From: a virus | Length of the DNA stretch: 58,240 bases | IMG/VR virus record: IMGVR_UViG_3300034062_001582 | Span: 1 to 58,240 of that record | Strand: one strand, 5' to 3' | Shown here: in pieces, positions 1 to 6,005 of the stretch | Layout of the letters: each line of letters opens with the position of its first letter | Numbering within the stretch: the first letter of the stretch is position 1 | Made by a program: the position numbers and the translations under genes | Notes under the pieces: model-generated | The model's input: the letters and a program-made list of their open reading frames with translations, nothing else | What the model was told of the DNA's origin: nothing | Databases searched by the model: none

Positions 1-312
1 AGTAAGGCAAGACTTAACAGTATCTACTGAGATAAATACACGTCCATTCCATAGGCCCATTTGTCCAATATTAGTAGGGACTTCCAAGCAACCATATGTA
101 TCTTGTTCCCAACCAACACCTTCTGAACATACAAGAGCATATTTTGGATCACCAAAAACATTCTTCTCTTCTAGTTCAATGAACAATAGATTATCTACTG
201 TGCACTCAGAAAAGTCTGAGCTATACTGTAGATTATAAATACCGTTTGCAATTTCAGCAAGCTTCTTGCCGTCAACAATTGTTCCAGTATATCCTTTAGT
301 TCTATTTGACAT
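1..312 (-). CDS. Hypothetical protein, N-terminal part only
   Basis: A leftward gene whose first 104 codons are visible; the frame is still open at base 1, so the C-terminus lies outside the window. The ATG at 312 is preceded by GAGAGG at Shine-Dalgarno distance and by a TGTCAG-type promoter at 342-363. The visible part begins MSNRTKGYTGTIVDG and has two cysteines in its middle part but no signal peptide or membrane segment. I do not recognise a family. It is the most leftward member of the early-type mini-gene region. Confidence 0.75.
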   Translation of the reverse strand, partial: MSNRTKGYTGTIVDGKKLAEIANGIYNLQYSSDFSECTVDNLLFIELEEKNVFGDPKYALVCSEGVGWEQDTYGCLEVPTNIGQMGLWNGRVFISVDTVKSCLT

Positions 313-341
313 ATTTACCTCTCTCGTTGTTATATAGGAGT

Positions 342-363
342 ATTGTACAGGACCCCACTGACA
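342..363 (-). promoter_or_regulatory. Leftward promoter, TGTCAG class (copy 1)
   Basis: Read on the minus strand: TGTCAG, 10 bases, then TACAAT as -10. TAGACA, a -35-like hexamer, lies just upstream. It sits 30 bases before the start of the gene at 1-312, downstream (on this strand) of a CRP-like box. Confidence 0.6.
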
Positions 364-392
364 TTTGTCTATAGTTTTCAGGGCTTTTTTTA

Positions 393-408
393 TGTGATCC
401 GTAACACA
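393..408. promoter_or_regulatory. CRP/GlxR-like palindrome, one mismatch
   Basis: TGTGA-TCCGTA-ACACA matches the TGTGA-N6-TCACA consensus of CRP-family regulators at 9 of 10 half-site positions. Its centre is about 65 bases upstream of the start point expected from promoter copy 1. Confidence 0.4.
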
Positions 409-440
409 ACAAATTTTCCCTTAACATTGCGGGCGAATAA

Positions 441-460
441 TTATGCATGAATGTGCATAA
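441..460 (-). terminator. Hairpin downstream of tRNA-Asp
   Basis: TTATGCA and TGCATAA form a 7-bp stem with a 6-base loop just downstream of the tRNA gene on the minus strand. The adjacent ATTGCGGGCG is a block that recurs at other operon ends. Probably a processing or termination signal. Confidence 0.35.
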
Positions 461-470
461 ATATTTATTG

Positions 471-544
471 CGATTCGTACGGGACTTGAACCCGTGATCT
501 CTACCGTGACAGGGTAGCGCTTTATCCAACTAAGCTAACGAACC
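471..544 (-). tRNA. tRNA-Asp (anticodon GUC)
   Basis: On the minus strand the sequence folds as a full cloverleaf. The acceptor stem is GGTTCGT/ACGAATC with one G-U pair, the D stem GCTT/AAGC, the anticodon stem CTACC/GGTAG with loop CTGTCAC (anticodon GTC), and the T arm ACGGG-TTCAAGT-CCCGT. CCA is not encoded. It lies between two leftward protein genes and is probably co-transcribed with the DUF932 gene upstream. Confidence 0.93.
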
Positions 545-586
545 AAATAAAACGGGGGAGATTTCTCTCCCCCGTTAATCATTTAG

Positions 587-1591
587 TTAAAATGATTTTA
601 CTAACTTGAGAATTTTATTTTTCTCTGCGGTTAGTACAGGGTCAAATCCTGATGCACCAGCCATTAGTGATTCAGAATTACCACGACCTGAACGATAGTA
701 ATCAAGTCGCTCAGTAAGTGCATTGAATGCGCCCCACTTTGTTCCCTTGATTGTAGCGTTAGTTGGTGAGTTATGATAAAGGTCATCAAGTAGAACAACC
801 TTATTTTCCCACTTCTTTAGCGCACCCTTAGAATCCTTTTCAGGCTTTGGATAGATTGTCTGAATCAACTTAGAGAATTCAGCATCAGTAATTGCCTGAG
901 TGTAAAGAGATTGAGCCTCTTTTTCGAATTCGTCAAAGTATCCAAGAGCAAGCCCAAGAGTTTCACGAGCAACTTGAATGCGACCTTCAACAGATTGCGT
1001 GTGGCGAATCTTGAAAGATTGCTTTGCGCTTTTCATTGCAAGGTTGAGAGTGTTTTGGCATACAACACGAACAGGAGTAACGGCAGCCTGCACCGCAACA
1101 GAACCATCGTGTGATGTCCAAACAATTAGATAGAGTTTAGTTTCATCGTTAGCACCTTGTGGGTCAAGAACCATTGTACGAGGAATATCCACAGTACCGA
1201 ATACAACTTTGCCCTTCTTTAGTGAGCCAGCAGATTCCCAACGGCAATCAGCATTGGCATCGTGAATTGCATCAGCAAATGCAAACAATTCTTCATTCTG
1301 CACAGGCTTGTAACGCTTACCAACAGTAGCAAGAACATCAGTTCCGCCATTGAATGGATTATCACGAATGACAAGAGATGCAGTAGATACATCATTCCAA
1401 GATTCTGGAATGTGCTCAGTGATTGGAGATAGACGAACATTCCAATTTGATAACTTTGCTTCTTCAAGCATAGATTGTGTAGTTACTTCCTCATCTTGTG
1501 AGAAAATACGATTGGCAAGATTATGCCAAGCAGGTGCGCCACGAAGTGCAAATGCAACTTCGCCATTTTCCATTTCTAGATTATGAGCCAT
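587..1591 (-). CDS. DUF932 phage/plasmid-like protein
   Basis: 334 residues starting MAHNLEMENGEVAF. The opening (GAPAWHNLANRIF) and the region around LSNWNVRLSP are characteristic of the DUF932 / TIGR03299 phage-plasmid family, common in actinophages and of unknown biochemical role. The length fits the family. I chose the ATG at 1591 because it has GAAAGGA at the right distance and the promoter at 1624-1645 ends just upstream; a longer frame using TTG at 1624 would run into the -10 element. The first gene of its transcription unit, followed by tRNA-Asp. Confidence 0.9.
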   Translation of the reverse strand: MAHNLEMENGEVAFALRGAPAWHNLANRIFSQDEEVTTQSMLEEAKLSNWNVRLSPITEHIPESWNDVSTASLVIRDNPFNGGTDVLATVGKRYKPVQNEELFAFADAIHDANADCRWESAGSLKKGKVVFGTVDIPRTMVLDPQGANDETKLYLIVWTSHDGSVAVQAAVTPVRVVCQNTLNLAMKSAKQSFKIRHTQSVEGRIQVARETLGLALGYFDEFEKEAQSLYTQAITDAEFSKLIQTIYPKPEKDSKGALKKWENKVVLLDDLYHNSPTNATIKGTKWGAFNALTERLDYYRSGRGNSESLMAGASGFDPVLTAEKNKILKLVKSF

Positions 1592-1623
1592 GGATTTATT
1601 CCTTTCGATTGGTTGATTAAGCA

Positions 1624-1645
1624 ATTATAACAGGTGGCACTGACA
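1624..1645 (-). promoter_or_regulatory. Leftward promoter, TGTCAG class (copy 2)
   Basis: TGTCAG, 10 bases, TATAAT on the minus strand, with TG one base before the -10 (extended -10) and TAGACA as a possible -35 at 17-base spacing. This is the best-matching copy; it drives the DUF932 gene. Confidence 0.75.
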
Positions 1646-1683
1646 TTGTCTAGATTAGTTAGTCATTTGTCCGATTTGATCCA

Positions 1684-1699
1684 TGTGAGTAATCTCACA
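1684..1699. promoter_or_regulatory. CRP/GlxR-like palindrome
   Basis: TGTGA-GTAATC-TCACA, a perfect TGTGA-N6-TCACA match. It is centred about 74 bases upstream of the start point predicted for promoter copy 2. Confidence 0.6.
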
Positions 1700-1734
1700 A
1701 AAATTCAGGCGTTTTCCACAAGCAGTCGTAAACC

Positions 1735-1743
1735 TGTGGATAA
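1735..1743 (-). promoter_or_regulatory. DnaA-box-like nonamer
   Basis: The minus strand reads TTATCCACA, the consensus DnaA box. It directly abuts the CCCGCAATATTGCGGG hairpin. The same arrangement (box followed by hairpin) recurs at 3590-3615. Confidence 0.4.
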
Positions 1744-1744
1744 C

Positions 1745-1760
1745 CCCGCAATATTGCGGG
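1745..1760 (-). terminator. Perfect 16-base palindrome at operon end
   Basis: CCCGCAATATTGCGGG lies 12 bases beyond the stop codon of the gene at 1773-2033. It has no T-run. Its position after a stop codon, and similar hairpins after other leftward operons, suggest a terminator of the U-tract-less kind common in actinobacteria. Confidence 0.45.
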
Positions 1761-1772
1761 CGAAGCTGGGGT

Positions 1773-2033
1773 TTATAACCCCAACTCCATTTTCTTTAAG
1801 CCACGTGTAATTGAATTAACTTTTTCAACTGTCTTCTCATCAAAAAATAATGCAGTTGTCTTTTTCTTTTTTACATTATCAAAAACATAAGCATTAACTC
1901 TTCCGCTAAAGTTTCTGATGTTGCTGAATACTAATTCAGTTAAGTATTCTTTATCAACACCTTGATCTGAATAGATTGTGATGTCATTCATTTTGTTTGC
2001 GTCATAGATTTCAACTCTAAAACGATTTGCCAT
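1773..2033 (-). CDS. Hypothetical small protein
   Basis: 86 residues beginning MANRFRVEIYDANKMNDITIY. The ATG at 2033 follows AAAGGTAA. The predicted pattern is mixed alpha/beta with a basic patch (KKKKTT, residues 54-59) and no membrane segment. No family recognised. It is a monocistronic-looking gene: a hairpin follows at 1745-1760 and about 100 bases without a gene precede it. No clear TGTCAG promoter is visible directly upstream, so it may be read from the unit starting near 2587. Confidence 0.75.
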   Translation of the reverse strand: MANRFRVEIYDANKMNDITIYSDQGVDKEYLTELVFSNIRNFSGRVNAYVFDNVKKKKTTALFFDEKTVEKVNSITRGLKKMELGL

Positions 2034-2132
2034 TGTATTACCTTTGTTAGTAGTTGTCCCATAAGGGAGAGCAGTTTGGCGACTTACTCAGGTCGTTTGG
2101 GTTCAGGACTTTAGTTCTGCCCCCCAAATTAT

Positions 2133-2549
2133 TTAGAGATAACGAGCAATTTGCTTCATTGTAGAAGCATTTACTGTTTCCTCATCTGTCATCTTTAGAA
2201 TTGTGAGAGCATTTGTAATGTCCTCTACAATTTCATTGTATGAGTGTTGGTGCATAACTGTAAAATCACGCTCAGGCTCTTTTGGCAAATCCTTTTCGGA
2301 TACTGTCAAATCAAAGTCAATGTTGAGTGTGTTATTCCAAGAACGATAGTTTGTGCGAAGGTTCTCTGACTTCTTGATGTTTGCGATTGCATAATCCTGA
2401 AGTTCTTTCTGCCAAGCCTTACGAGCCTTTTCATACTTAGCCTCGTTTGCACCTTGCTCTGCATAGTCCTTCTTGATTGTTGCTAACTTTGTTTCCAAAG
2501 CCTTGATTACTTTAGGTGTTGCCACCTTTACTGTGATTGCTCTTGACAT
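2133..2549 (-). CDS. Conserved actinophage-type hypothetical protein
   Basis: 138 residues beginning MSRAITVKVATPKVIKALETK, lysine-rich and helical in its first half (residues 8-60, possible coiled coil), with a C-terminal helical part. The opening resembles small proteins of unknown function that I recall from actinophages. The ATG at 2549 was chosen because AAAGGTAA precedes it and promoter copy 3 (2587-2608) lies between it and an in-frame ATG at 2609, which would fall upstream of the transcript start. Confidence 0.75.
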   Translation of the reverse strand: MSRAITVKVATPKVIKALETKLATIKKDYAEQGANEAKYEKARKAWQKELQDYAIANIKKSENLRTNYRSWNNTLNIDFDLTVSEKDLPKEPERDFTVMHQHSYNEIVEDITNALTILKMTDEETVNASTMKQIARYL

Positions 2550-2586
2550 TGTGTTACCTTTCGTTGGTGGGTTGTTGTTAGTGGAT

Positions 2587-2608
2587 AGTATAGCAGGGGG
2601 GTCTGACA
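2587..2608 (-). promoter_or_regulatory. Leftward promoter, TGTCAG class (copy 3)
   Basis: TGTCAG, 10 bases, TATACT, with TGC before the -10 (extended -10). Drives the gene at 2133-2549. No CRP-like box is visible upstream, unlike copies 1, 2, 4 and 5. Confidence 0.65.
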
Positions 2609-2690
2609 TTTCCCCGAAGGGAGAGAGTTCTTACTTACGACATTGGGCGAGAACACTCTCTTAAACTGCCCCTGTTTCGATTATTTAGTT

Positions 2691-2867
2691 TTATGCCAAA
2701 GTGCTTGCTGATACCGAAGTCCAGCGAGTTTCCTTGTTTGGCATTTCTAGCAACACACGCACCGAGCCAGATGCCTGTGGGTGGATTTCCTTAATCACAC
2801 CTGTTTTCTTTGACTTTAGGGTGGTGAATAAATCGCCAACCTGATACAACTTGTCGTTGATTGTCAT
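2691..2867 (-). CDS. Hypothetical small protein (58 aa)
   Basis: Starts MTINDKLYQVGDLFTTLKSKK and ends SASTLA. GAGGC lies just upstream of the ATG at 2867, and promoter copy 4 is 29 bases further up. The alternating hydrophobic/polar pattern looks like a small beta-barrel fold (KOW/SH3-like, weak guess): GDLFTTL, TGVIKEI, SVRVLLEM, TRWTSV read as four strands. No family assigned. Confidence 0.65.
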   Translation of the reverse strand: MTINDKLYQVGDLFTTLKSKKTGVIKEIHPQASGSVRVLLEMPNKETRWTSVSASTLA

Positions 2868-2895
2868 TTTTGCCTCTTTTCTTTGTTAGGTAGGT

Positions 2896-2917
2896 AGTAT
2901 AACATTGGGGTCTGACA
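2896..2917 (-). promoter_or_regulatory. Leftward promoter, TGTCAG class (copy 4)
   Basis: TGTCAG, 10 bases, TATACT, TGT before the -10, and TAGACA upstream as a -35-like element. Serves the 58-residue gene at 2691-2867. Confidence 0.7.
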
Positions 2918-2955
2918 TTTGTCTAGCCCTATCTCAGTATTTGAGAAAATTATTG

Positions 2956-2971
2956 TGTGAGGTTAATCACA
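2956..2971. promoter_or_regulatory. CRP/GlxR-like palindrome
   Basis: TGTGA-GGTTAA-TCACA, a perfect match, centred about 74 bases upstream of the start point of promoter copy 4, the same distance as at copy 2. It overlaps the last codons of the gene at 2963-3229. Confidence 0.55.
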
Positions 2972-3229
2972 CTCAGGTAGCCACGGGTCTAAGTGGTGAG
3001 CATCAATTATGGCAGATGCGGGTGCTGAAGTTTTACCTCGCCAAGAGATACCTTCAGGTAAATTAATCTCACGATCAAAATCCTCATCATAGAACGCATC
3101 AATAGCGTCTATGCAAGGTTGCACCATTGAGACGGGAACGGGTGGGTAATGATTACCCTGCAAGTGATAAGCAAGTCCTGCCTCTAATGACAATTCTTCT
3201 TCTAATGCTAATGCTGTTGTGTATCCCAT
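2963..3229 (-). CDS. Conserved actinophage small protein (LAYHLQGNHYPPVP type)
   Basis: 88 residues. The block LAYHLQGNHYPPVP followed by a helix (IDAIDAFYDEDFDREINLP) is a pattern I recall from small proteins of many actinobacteriophages; function unknown. The ATG at 3229 follows GGGAGATAA, and the stop codon of the upstream gene is 3 bases away, so the two are co-translated. Ends in an acidic tail. Confidence 0.8.
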   Translation of the reverse strand: MGYTTALALEEELSLEAGLAYHLQGNHYPPVPVSMVQPCIDAIDAFYDEDFDREINLPEGISWRGKTSAPASAIIDAHHLDPWLPECD

Positions 3230-3231
3230 TA

Positions 3232-3456
3232 TTAGTTATCTCCCTTGATAGTTACTTCAGCCCAAGTATTATTTTCATTTGCAAGTGGTAATACATTAGA
3301 CATAGCAAGTGCGTGTAGTGTTGCTTCTTTGCACATTTGAGTCATTGTTGCTTCATCAAGCGCAATTAGCGCAGGTAGTAGGTTTGCAGGAATAGTATCA
3401 AGGTTAATAATAGCCTCGAATACTACTGTGTGTGGAACACGGATTACATTTGACAT
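3232..3456 (-). CDS. Hypothetical small protein
   Basis: 74 residues starting MSNVIRVPHTVVFEAIINLD, mildly acidic, with two amphipathic helices (residues 22-50) and no membrane segment. It is the first gene of a two-gene unit with 2963-3229 and is transcribed from promoter copy 5. GAAAGGC precedes the ATG. No family recognised. Confidence 0.75.
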   Translation of the reverse strand: MSNVIRVPHTVVFEAIINLDTIPANLLPALIALDEATMTQMCKEATLHALAMSNVLPLANENNTWAEVTIKGDN

Positions 3457-3485
3457 TTGTTGCCTTTCGTTTGGTTGATAAGAGT

Positions 3486-3507
3486 ATTTTACACTATGCC
3501 ACTGACA
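3486..3507 (-). promoter_or_regulatory. Leftward promoter, TGTCAG class (copy 5)
   Basis: TGTCAG, 10 bases, TAAAAT on the minus strand, 29 bases before the start of the gene at 3232-3456. Confidence 0.6.
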
Positions 3508-3540
3508 TTACCTAATCCATTTACGGCGTGTCGCAGCTTT

Positions 3541-3556
3541 TGTGAGATTAATCACA
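3541..3556. promoter_or_regulatory. CRP/GlxR-like palindrome
   Basis: TGTGA-GATTAA-TCACA, perfect half-sites, centred about 70 bases upstream of the start point of promoter copy 5. Confidence 0.6.
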
Positions 3557-3568
3557 ATTTCAAGGGAT

Positions 3569-3598
3569 TGTGGATAACTCCCGTAACCCTGTGGATAA
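3569..3598 (-). promoter_or_regulatory. Two DnaA-box-like nonamers
   Basis: TTATCCACA (minus strand) occurs at 3569-3577 and 3590-3598, spaced 21 bases start to start, i.e. on the same face of the helix. Both are perfect consensus matches. Confidence 0.45.
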
Positions 3599-3599
3599 C

Positions 3600-3637
3600 C
3601 CCGCAACATTGCGGGCCAGCTTGATCTTGTCAAGCTG
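3600..3637 (-). terminator. Double hairpin at operon end
   Basis: CCCGCAA/TTGCGGG (3600-3615) and CAGCTTGA/TCAAGCTG (3617-3637) stand in tandem 9 bases beyond the stop of the 31-residue gene. No T-run. Position and GC-rich stems suggest transcription termination of the leftward unit that starts near 4728. Confidence 0.45.
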
Positions 3638-3645
3638 ACACGCCG

Positions 3646-3741
3646 CTATTGTTTAAATATTGTATAAATAATTATTGGAAGCGGGACCAGTAATCCGATT
3701 AAGATCCCGACTCCAATAATTGCCCCTAGTATATCCGTCAT
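3646..3741 (-). CDS. Tiny membrane protein (31 aa)
   Basis: Starts MTDILGAIIGVGILIGLLV. Almost the whole peptide is one predicted transmembrane helix (residues 5-28) with a short basic end (FKQ). The ATG overlaps the stop of the upstream GP88-type gene as ATGA, a strong sign of translational coupling and the main reason to accept so short a gene. Function unknown. Confidence 0.6.
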   Translation of the reverse strand: MTDILGAIIGVGILIGLLVPLPIIIYTIFKQ

Positions 3742-4487
3742 TTTTTACTCGCAGAAAATCTAACATCCGCTTTACCATATACGCAGAGACCGCATGACAC
3801 GCATGCAGAGCCTGCATTGCTAATAAGTGGAATGCTTTTCATATTCTCAGGACATTTAGCGCCAGGCTTGCCAGTCAATTCTTTCATGGTGCCCTCAGTT
3901 ACGGCAAAAGTCTTCCCAAGATATGCAAGGCGAATACCTTCATTTACTTTTAACTCATGACCAATTTCTTTATTATCATCGTCGGTGGAATAATAAAGAG
4001 ATAGGTTAGCAACATCCTTAAGAATAAGCGCTGCAGACTTTACACGAGTATAAACCCAAAATTGAATATCAGGATGATTAGTAATAATTACTTTCCACGC
4101 ATATGTATATGTATCATTGAAAAAATCACCGTCCCAGTGGATACGGAATAATTTAGGAGCGTCTTTCTTTTCACAATCAGCAATAAATTCAACAATCATC
4201 TCATCTAATAGAATGAGCATTGTGTCCATGTCTGCATTGCGTAAGAGCTCCCAATTGTGGAGAAGATTAGTTTTTACACCAGGGAAGAGCTTTTCCAATT
4301 TGCCAGCGTAGCAAACACTTTCGCAGATAGACGTAGCGCCAGGACATGAATAGTCTTTTCCTGCAGGTAATCCGAATGTATTAGCAATTGCGGCTTGCTT
4401 TCCATTTTTTGTGACAAGGTTAGCCACCTTTCTATCGTTGGACCGTTTAAGTTTCATAGGGGTAATTATAGCGGTTAGATCTGACAT
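3738..4487 (-). CDS. GP88-family cysteine-rich phage protein
   Basis: 249 residues. Two cysteine clusters frame the protein: C48, C55 and C59 (CPGATSICESVCYAG) and C212, C229, C232 and C235 near the C-terminus (SACVSCGLCVYGK). This matches the mycobacteriophage gene-product-88 family (Pfam GP88), probably metal or Fe-S binding; the activity is not established. The start at 4487 has GAGGA upstream and follows the previous stop by one base. An alternative start at 4457 (MKLKRSND) lies where the promoter motif at 4465-4486 would begin a leaderless transcript. Confidence 0.85.
   Translation of the reverse strand: MSDLTAIITPMKLKRSNDRKVANLVTKNGKQAAIANTFGLPAGKDYSCPGATSICESVCYAGKLEKLFPGVKTNLLHNWELLRNADMDTMLILLDEMIVEFIADCEKKDAPKLFRIHWDGDFFNDTYTYAWKVIITNHPDIQFWVYTRVKSAALILKDVANLSLYYSTDDDNKEIGHELKVNEGIRLAYLGKTFAVTEGTMKELTGKPGAKCPENMKSIPLISNAGSACVSCGLCVYGKADVRFSASKK
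4465..4486 (-). promoter_or_regulatory. TGTCAG-class motif inside the start of the GP88 gene (copy 6)
   Basis: TGTCAG, 10 bases, TATAAT. It lies just inside the coding start at 4487. The predicted transcript would begin near 4457, exactly at an in-frame ATG, giving a leaderless shorter GP88 product. Confidence 0.5.
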
Positions 4488-4488
4488 A

Positions 4489-4698
4489 TTAGTAATCCTC
4501 ATCCATTCCATGGCCTGCAGACGCTAATGCGTCTGAATCTGCCCAGCCAATAGTTTCAAAAAATTCCATTTCCTCAGACGCATAGCATTCAGCGCAGATA
4601 TAATCATCACCATAGATTTCATATTCTGAATCAGAATCAAAGGTGGCCATATCGCCACAAATTTCATAGTTCAAGCAAGCAACAGTAAATAGTTCCAT
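4489..4698 (-). CDS. Small acidic protein with two CxxC-like pairs
   Basis: 69 residues. Cysteines at 8, 14, 35 and 38 (CLNYEIC and CAEC) suggest a small zinc-binding module. The rest is strongly acidic (ending GHGMDEDY). The ATG at 4698 follows AAAGGT; promoter copy 7 lies 30 bases upstream. First gene of the unit 4698-3646, which also carries the GP88 gene and the 31-residue membrane protein. No family recognised. Confidence 0.7.
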   Translation of the reverse strand: MELFTVACLNYEICGDMATFDSDSEYEIYGDDYICAECYASEEMEFFETIGWADSDALASAGHGMDEDY

Positions 4699-4727
4699 GA
4701 GTTGGACCTTTCGTTAGATTTAAGAGA

Positions 4728-4749
4728 ATAATACCATGGGCCACTGACA
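4728..4749 (-). promoter_or_regulatory. Leftward promoter, TGTCAG class (copy 7)
   Basis: TGTCAG, 10 bases, TATTAT, with TGG before the -10 element. Starts the three-gene unit with the GP88 gene. Confidence 0.65.
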
Positions 4750-4791
4750 TATCATAATCGACACGCCGCAAAATTCAGGCGATTTTTAAAA

Positions 4792-4807
4792 TGTGTCGTA
4801 ATTCACA
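4792..4807. promoter_or_regulatory. CRP/GlxR-like palindrome, one mismatch
   Basis: TGTGT-CGTAAT-TCACA, one half-site change. Centred about 78 bases upstream of the start point for promoter copy 7. Confidence 0.4.
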
Positions 4808-4844
4808 CTTGCCCCCCACAAAAGATTGCGGGCCGCATAAATAT

Positions 4845-4976
4845 TCAATACTCTGAATTTTTATGCTTGCGCTTTCGTGAATATTTTTTCTTTGAAGGAA
4901 TTGCGGTTGCTGCATTTGATCTTCGCAATTCTTGAATTCGTTTAATCTTCTGCAATACATTCACATCTTTTAACAC
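4845..4976 (-). CDS. Tiny basic protein (43 aa), GTG start
   Basis: Starts at GTG 4976 with AAGGG ten bases upstream and overlaps the end of the 36-residue gene in another frame. The product is strongly basic (SKKKYSRKRKHKNSEY at the C-terminus), as expected for a nucleic-acid-binding peptide. A competing frame beginning at 4960 lacks a usable ribosome site. Evidence is composition and start context only. Confidence 0.4.
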   Translation of the reverse strand: MLKDVNVLQKIKRIQELRRSNAATAIPSKKKYSRKRKHKNSEY

Positions 4977-5052
4977 TTAACACATTCCCTTCAATATAAA
5001 CTGCACCGAAATCTTCACAATCTGAACACACAAACATTTCAACGATTTGCAT
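4942..5052 (-). CDS. Tiny cysteine-rich protein (36 aa)
   Basis: Starts MQIVEMFVCSDCEDFGAVYI and has CxxC at 9-12 and CxC at 31-33, a possible one-zinc knuckle. The ATG at 5052 directly follows the stop of the upstream gene, with AAAGGTGGG at ribosome-site distance inside that gene. One of several mini-proteins with paired cysteines in this region. Confidence 0.6.
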   Translation of the reverse strand: MQIVEMFVCSDCEDFGAVYIEGNVLSVKRCECIAED

Positions 5053-5238
5053 TTATTTGCCCACCTTTACTTTGTAATTGCTTGCTTCGTGAAATCTCAC
5101 AACATCAAAACGCGGATTATCTTTTGCAAACATTTCCGCAAAATCATTTACCATTTTAGAAAATAAAGCGGGGTGCGCTTTATCGCTTGCATACTTTAGA
5201 ATTTCTGCGGTTGCTACATAGTCTTTGCGTGTCATCAT
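5053..5238 (-). CDS. Conserved small phage protein
   Basis: 61 residues starting MMTRKDYVATAEILKYASDK, containing FAEMFAKDNPRFDVVRFHEAS. Small proteins with the pattern MTRK..aIA..i......FaemFa.dNPRFD..rF..A are frequent in actinophages; role unknown. The ATG at 5238 overlaps the previous stop as ATGA and has AAAGGTCG upstream. Second gene of the unit from promoter copy 8. Confidence 0.75.
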   Translation of the reverse strand: MMTRKDYVATAEILKYASDKAHPALFSKMVNDFAEMFAKDNPRFDVVRFHEASNYKVKVGK

Positions 5239-5441
5239 TTTGTTACGACCTTTCGTCCTTCACGATAAAATGTGCGTGTATACATTTTGCCAGTTGGCAT
5301 TTGTAGATTTACAGTTGAGTATTCATTAGCCCAACCCCAATCAACAAATTTGTTGAATTCGGTAAAAGCCTCTAAAGCGTCTACATAGTTTTTATTGAAA
5401 TGGATAGGCTTGCTATCGTATGAAACAGAGATTTGGTACAT
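5235..5441 (-). CDS. Hypothetical small protein
   Basis: 68 residues starting MYQISVSYDSKPIHFNKNY; alternating strands and one helix (residues 21-35), no membrane segment, basic end (YREGRKVVTK). GAAAGGG precedes the ATG at 5441 and promoter copy 8 is 29 bases further up. First gene of the unit that continues into 5053-5238, 4942-5052 and 4845-4976. No family recognised. Confidence 0.7.
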   Translation of the reverse strand: MYQISVSYDSKPIHFNKNYVDALEAFTEFNKFVDWGWANEYSTVNLQMPTGKMYTRTFYREGRKVVTK

Positions 5442-5469
5442 AGGTTTTCCCTTTCGTGGTTGTTAGAGT

Positions 5470-5491
5470 ATTGTAGCAGAGGGGTCTGACA
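5470..5491 (-). promoter_or_regulatory. Leftward promoter, TGTCAG class (copy 8)
   Basis: TGTCAG, 10 bases, TACAAT, TGC before the -10. The TGTCAG box abuts the stop codon of the 47-residue gene upstream. Drives 5441-4845. Confidence 0.7.
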
Positions 5492-5493
5492 AA

Positions 5494-5637
5494 TTAGTCA
5501 GATTCGGGGGTATGGAATAAGGCTCCCTCATTAAGTAGCCCTACCTCAATAGTAAATAGTTCATCAGGGGTAGCGTCAGATAAATCTACCCAACCTGCAC
5601 CATTTTGATCCATTCTAAAAATCTCAATGTATCCCAT
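5494..5637 (-). CDS. Tiny acidic protein (47 aa)
   Basis: Starts MGYIEIFRMDQNGAGWVDLS and ends in an acidic helix. The ATG at 5637 overlaps the previous stop as TAATG, so it is translationally coupled to the 53-residue cysteine-rich gene. No family recognised. Confidence 0.6.
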   Translation of the reverse strand: MGYIEIFRMDQNGAGWVDLSDATPDELFTIEVGLLNEGALFHTPESD

Positions 5638-5798
5638 TATTCACACTCACATTCTTTGTTGTAATCAAATTCGCAAAAGTAGCAACCCATGTATTCATCA
5701 TGCGCCTTGCATACATAACGGAATTGCATTTCATCACAGCAGAAGTGTGATTCATCTAGTACCGAATAAAATTCGGTTGAGTCAATTACATCTATCAT
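5637..5798 (-). CDS. Tiny cysteine-rich protein (53 aa)
   Basis: Seven cysteines at about residues 20, 21, 30, 39, 42, 50 and 52 (SHFCCDEM, KAHDEYMGCYFC, KECECE). This spacing suggests a small zinc-binding fold. The ATG at 5798 directly follows the stop of the gene at 5799-6005, whose last codons (AAGGTTGGTGAA) supply the ribosome site. Function unknown. Confidence 0.6.
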   Translation of the reverse strand: MIDVIDSTEFYSVLDESHFCCDEMQFRYVCKAHDEYMGCYFCEFDYNKECECE

Positions 5799-6005
5799 TT
5801 ATTCACCAACCTTCACCGCTACATAGCGGTATGTGTCCTTGAAATCAAAAGAATTTACAGGGCGAATTTGCACCTTGTATGTATCTGCACCTGAGTACCA
5901 TACATCATCATTTTTTTCGGCTGAGATAATCTCGCCCTTTACTGAATTAGAGTAATACATTTTACCTACTAAGAGGCTTTCGACATTATAGACATTCGCT
6001 GACAT
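5799..6005 (-). CDS. Hypothetical small protein
   Basis: 68 residues starting MSANVYNVESLLVGKMYYSN, a beta-rich small domain without cysteines or membrane segments. The ATG at 6005 follows GAAAGAAGGTC and overlaps the stop region of the 39-residue gene. Its promoter is probably copy 9 (6039-6060), which lies inside that upstream gene. No family recognised. Confidence 0.7.
   Translation of the reverse strand: MSANVYNVESLLVGKMYYSNSVKGEIISAEKNDDVWYSGADTYKVQIRPVNSFDFKDTYRYVAVKVGE

Larger units (their letters stand above)
3524..3645. repeat. Structured intergenic segment flanked by inverted decamers
   Basis: Bounded by CGGCGTGTCG (3524-3533) and its inverted copy TGACACGCCG (3636-3645). Inside are a CRP-like palindrome, two DnaA-box-like nonamers 21 bases apart and two hairpins. 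The decamer CGACACGCCG recurs at 4759-4768, 6272-6281, 6315-6324 (one change) and 6364-6373, always between leftward operons. Could be a replication or maintenance site, or simply stacked operon-end signals. Confidence 0.5.

Noticed and set aside
302-529. 75-codon minus-strand frame
   Set aside because: Runs through the tRNA-Asp gene and a promoter region; the true gene at this end is the one starting at 312 in another frame.
4775-4960. 61-codon minus-strand frame
   Set aside because: No ribosome site; overlaps the better supported 36- and 43-residue frames.
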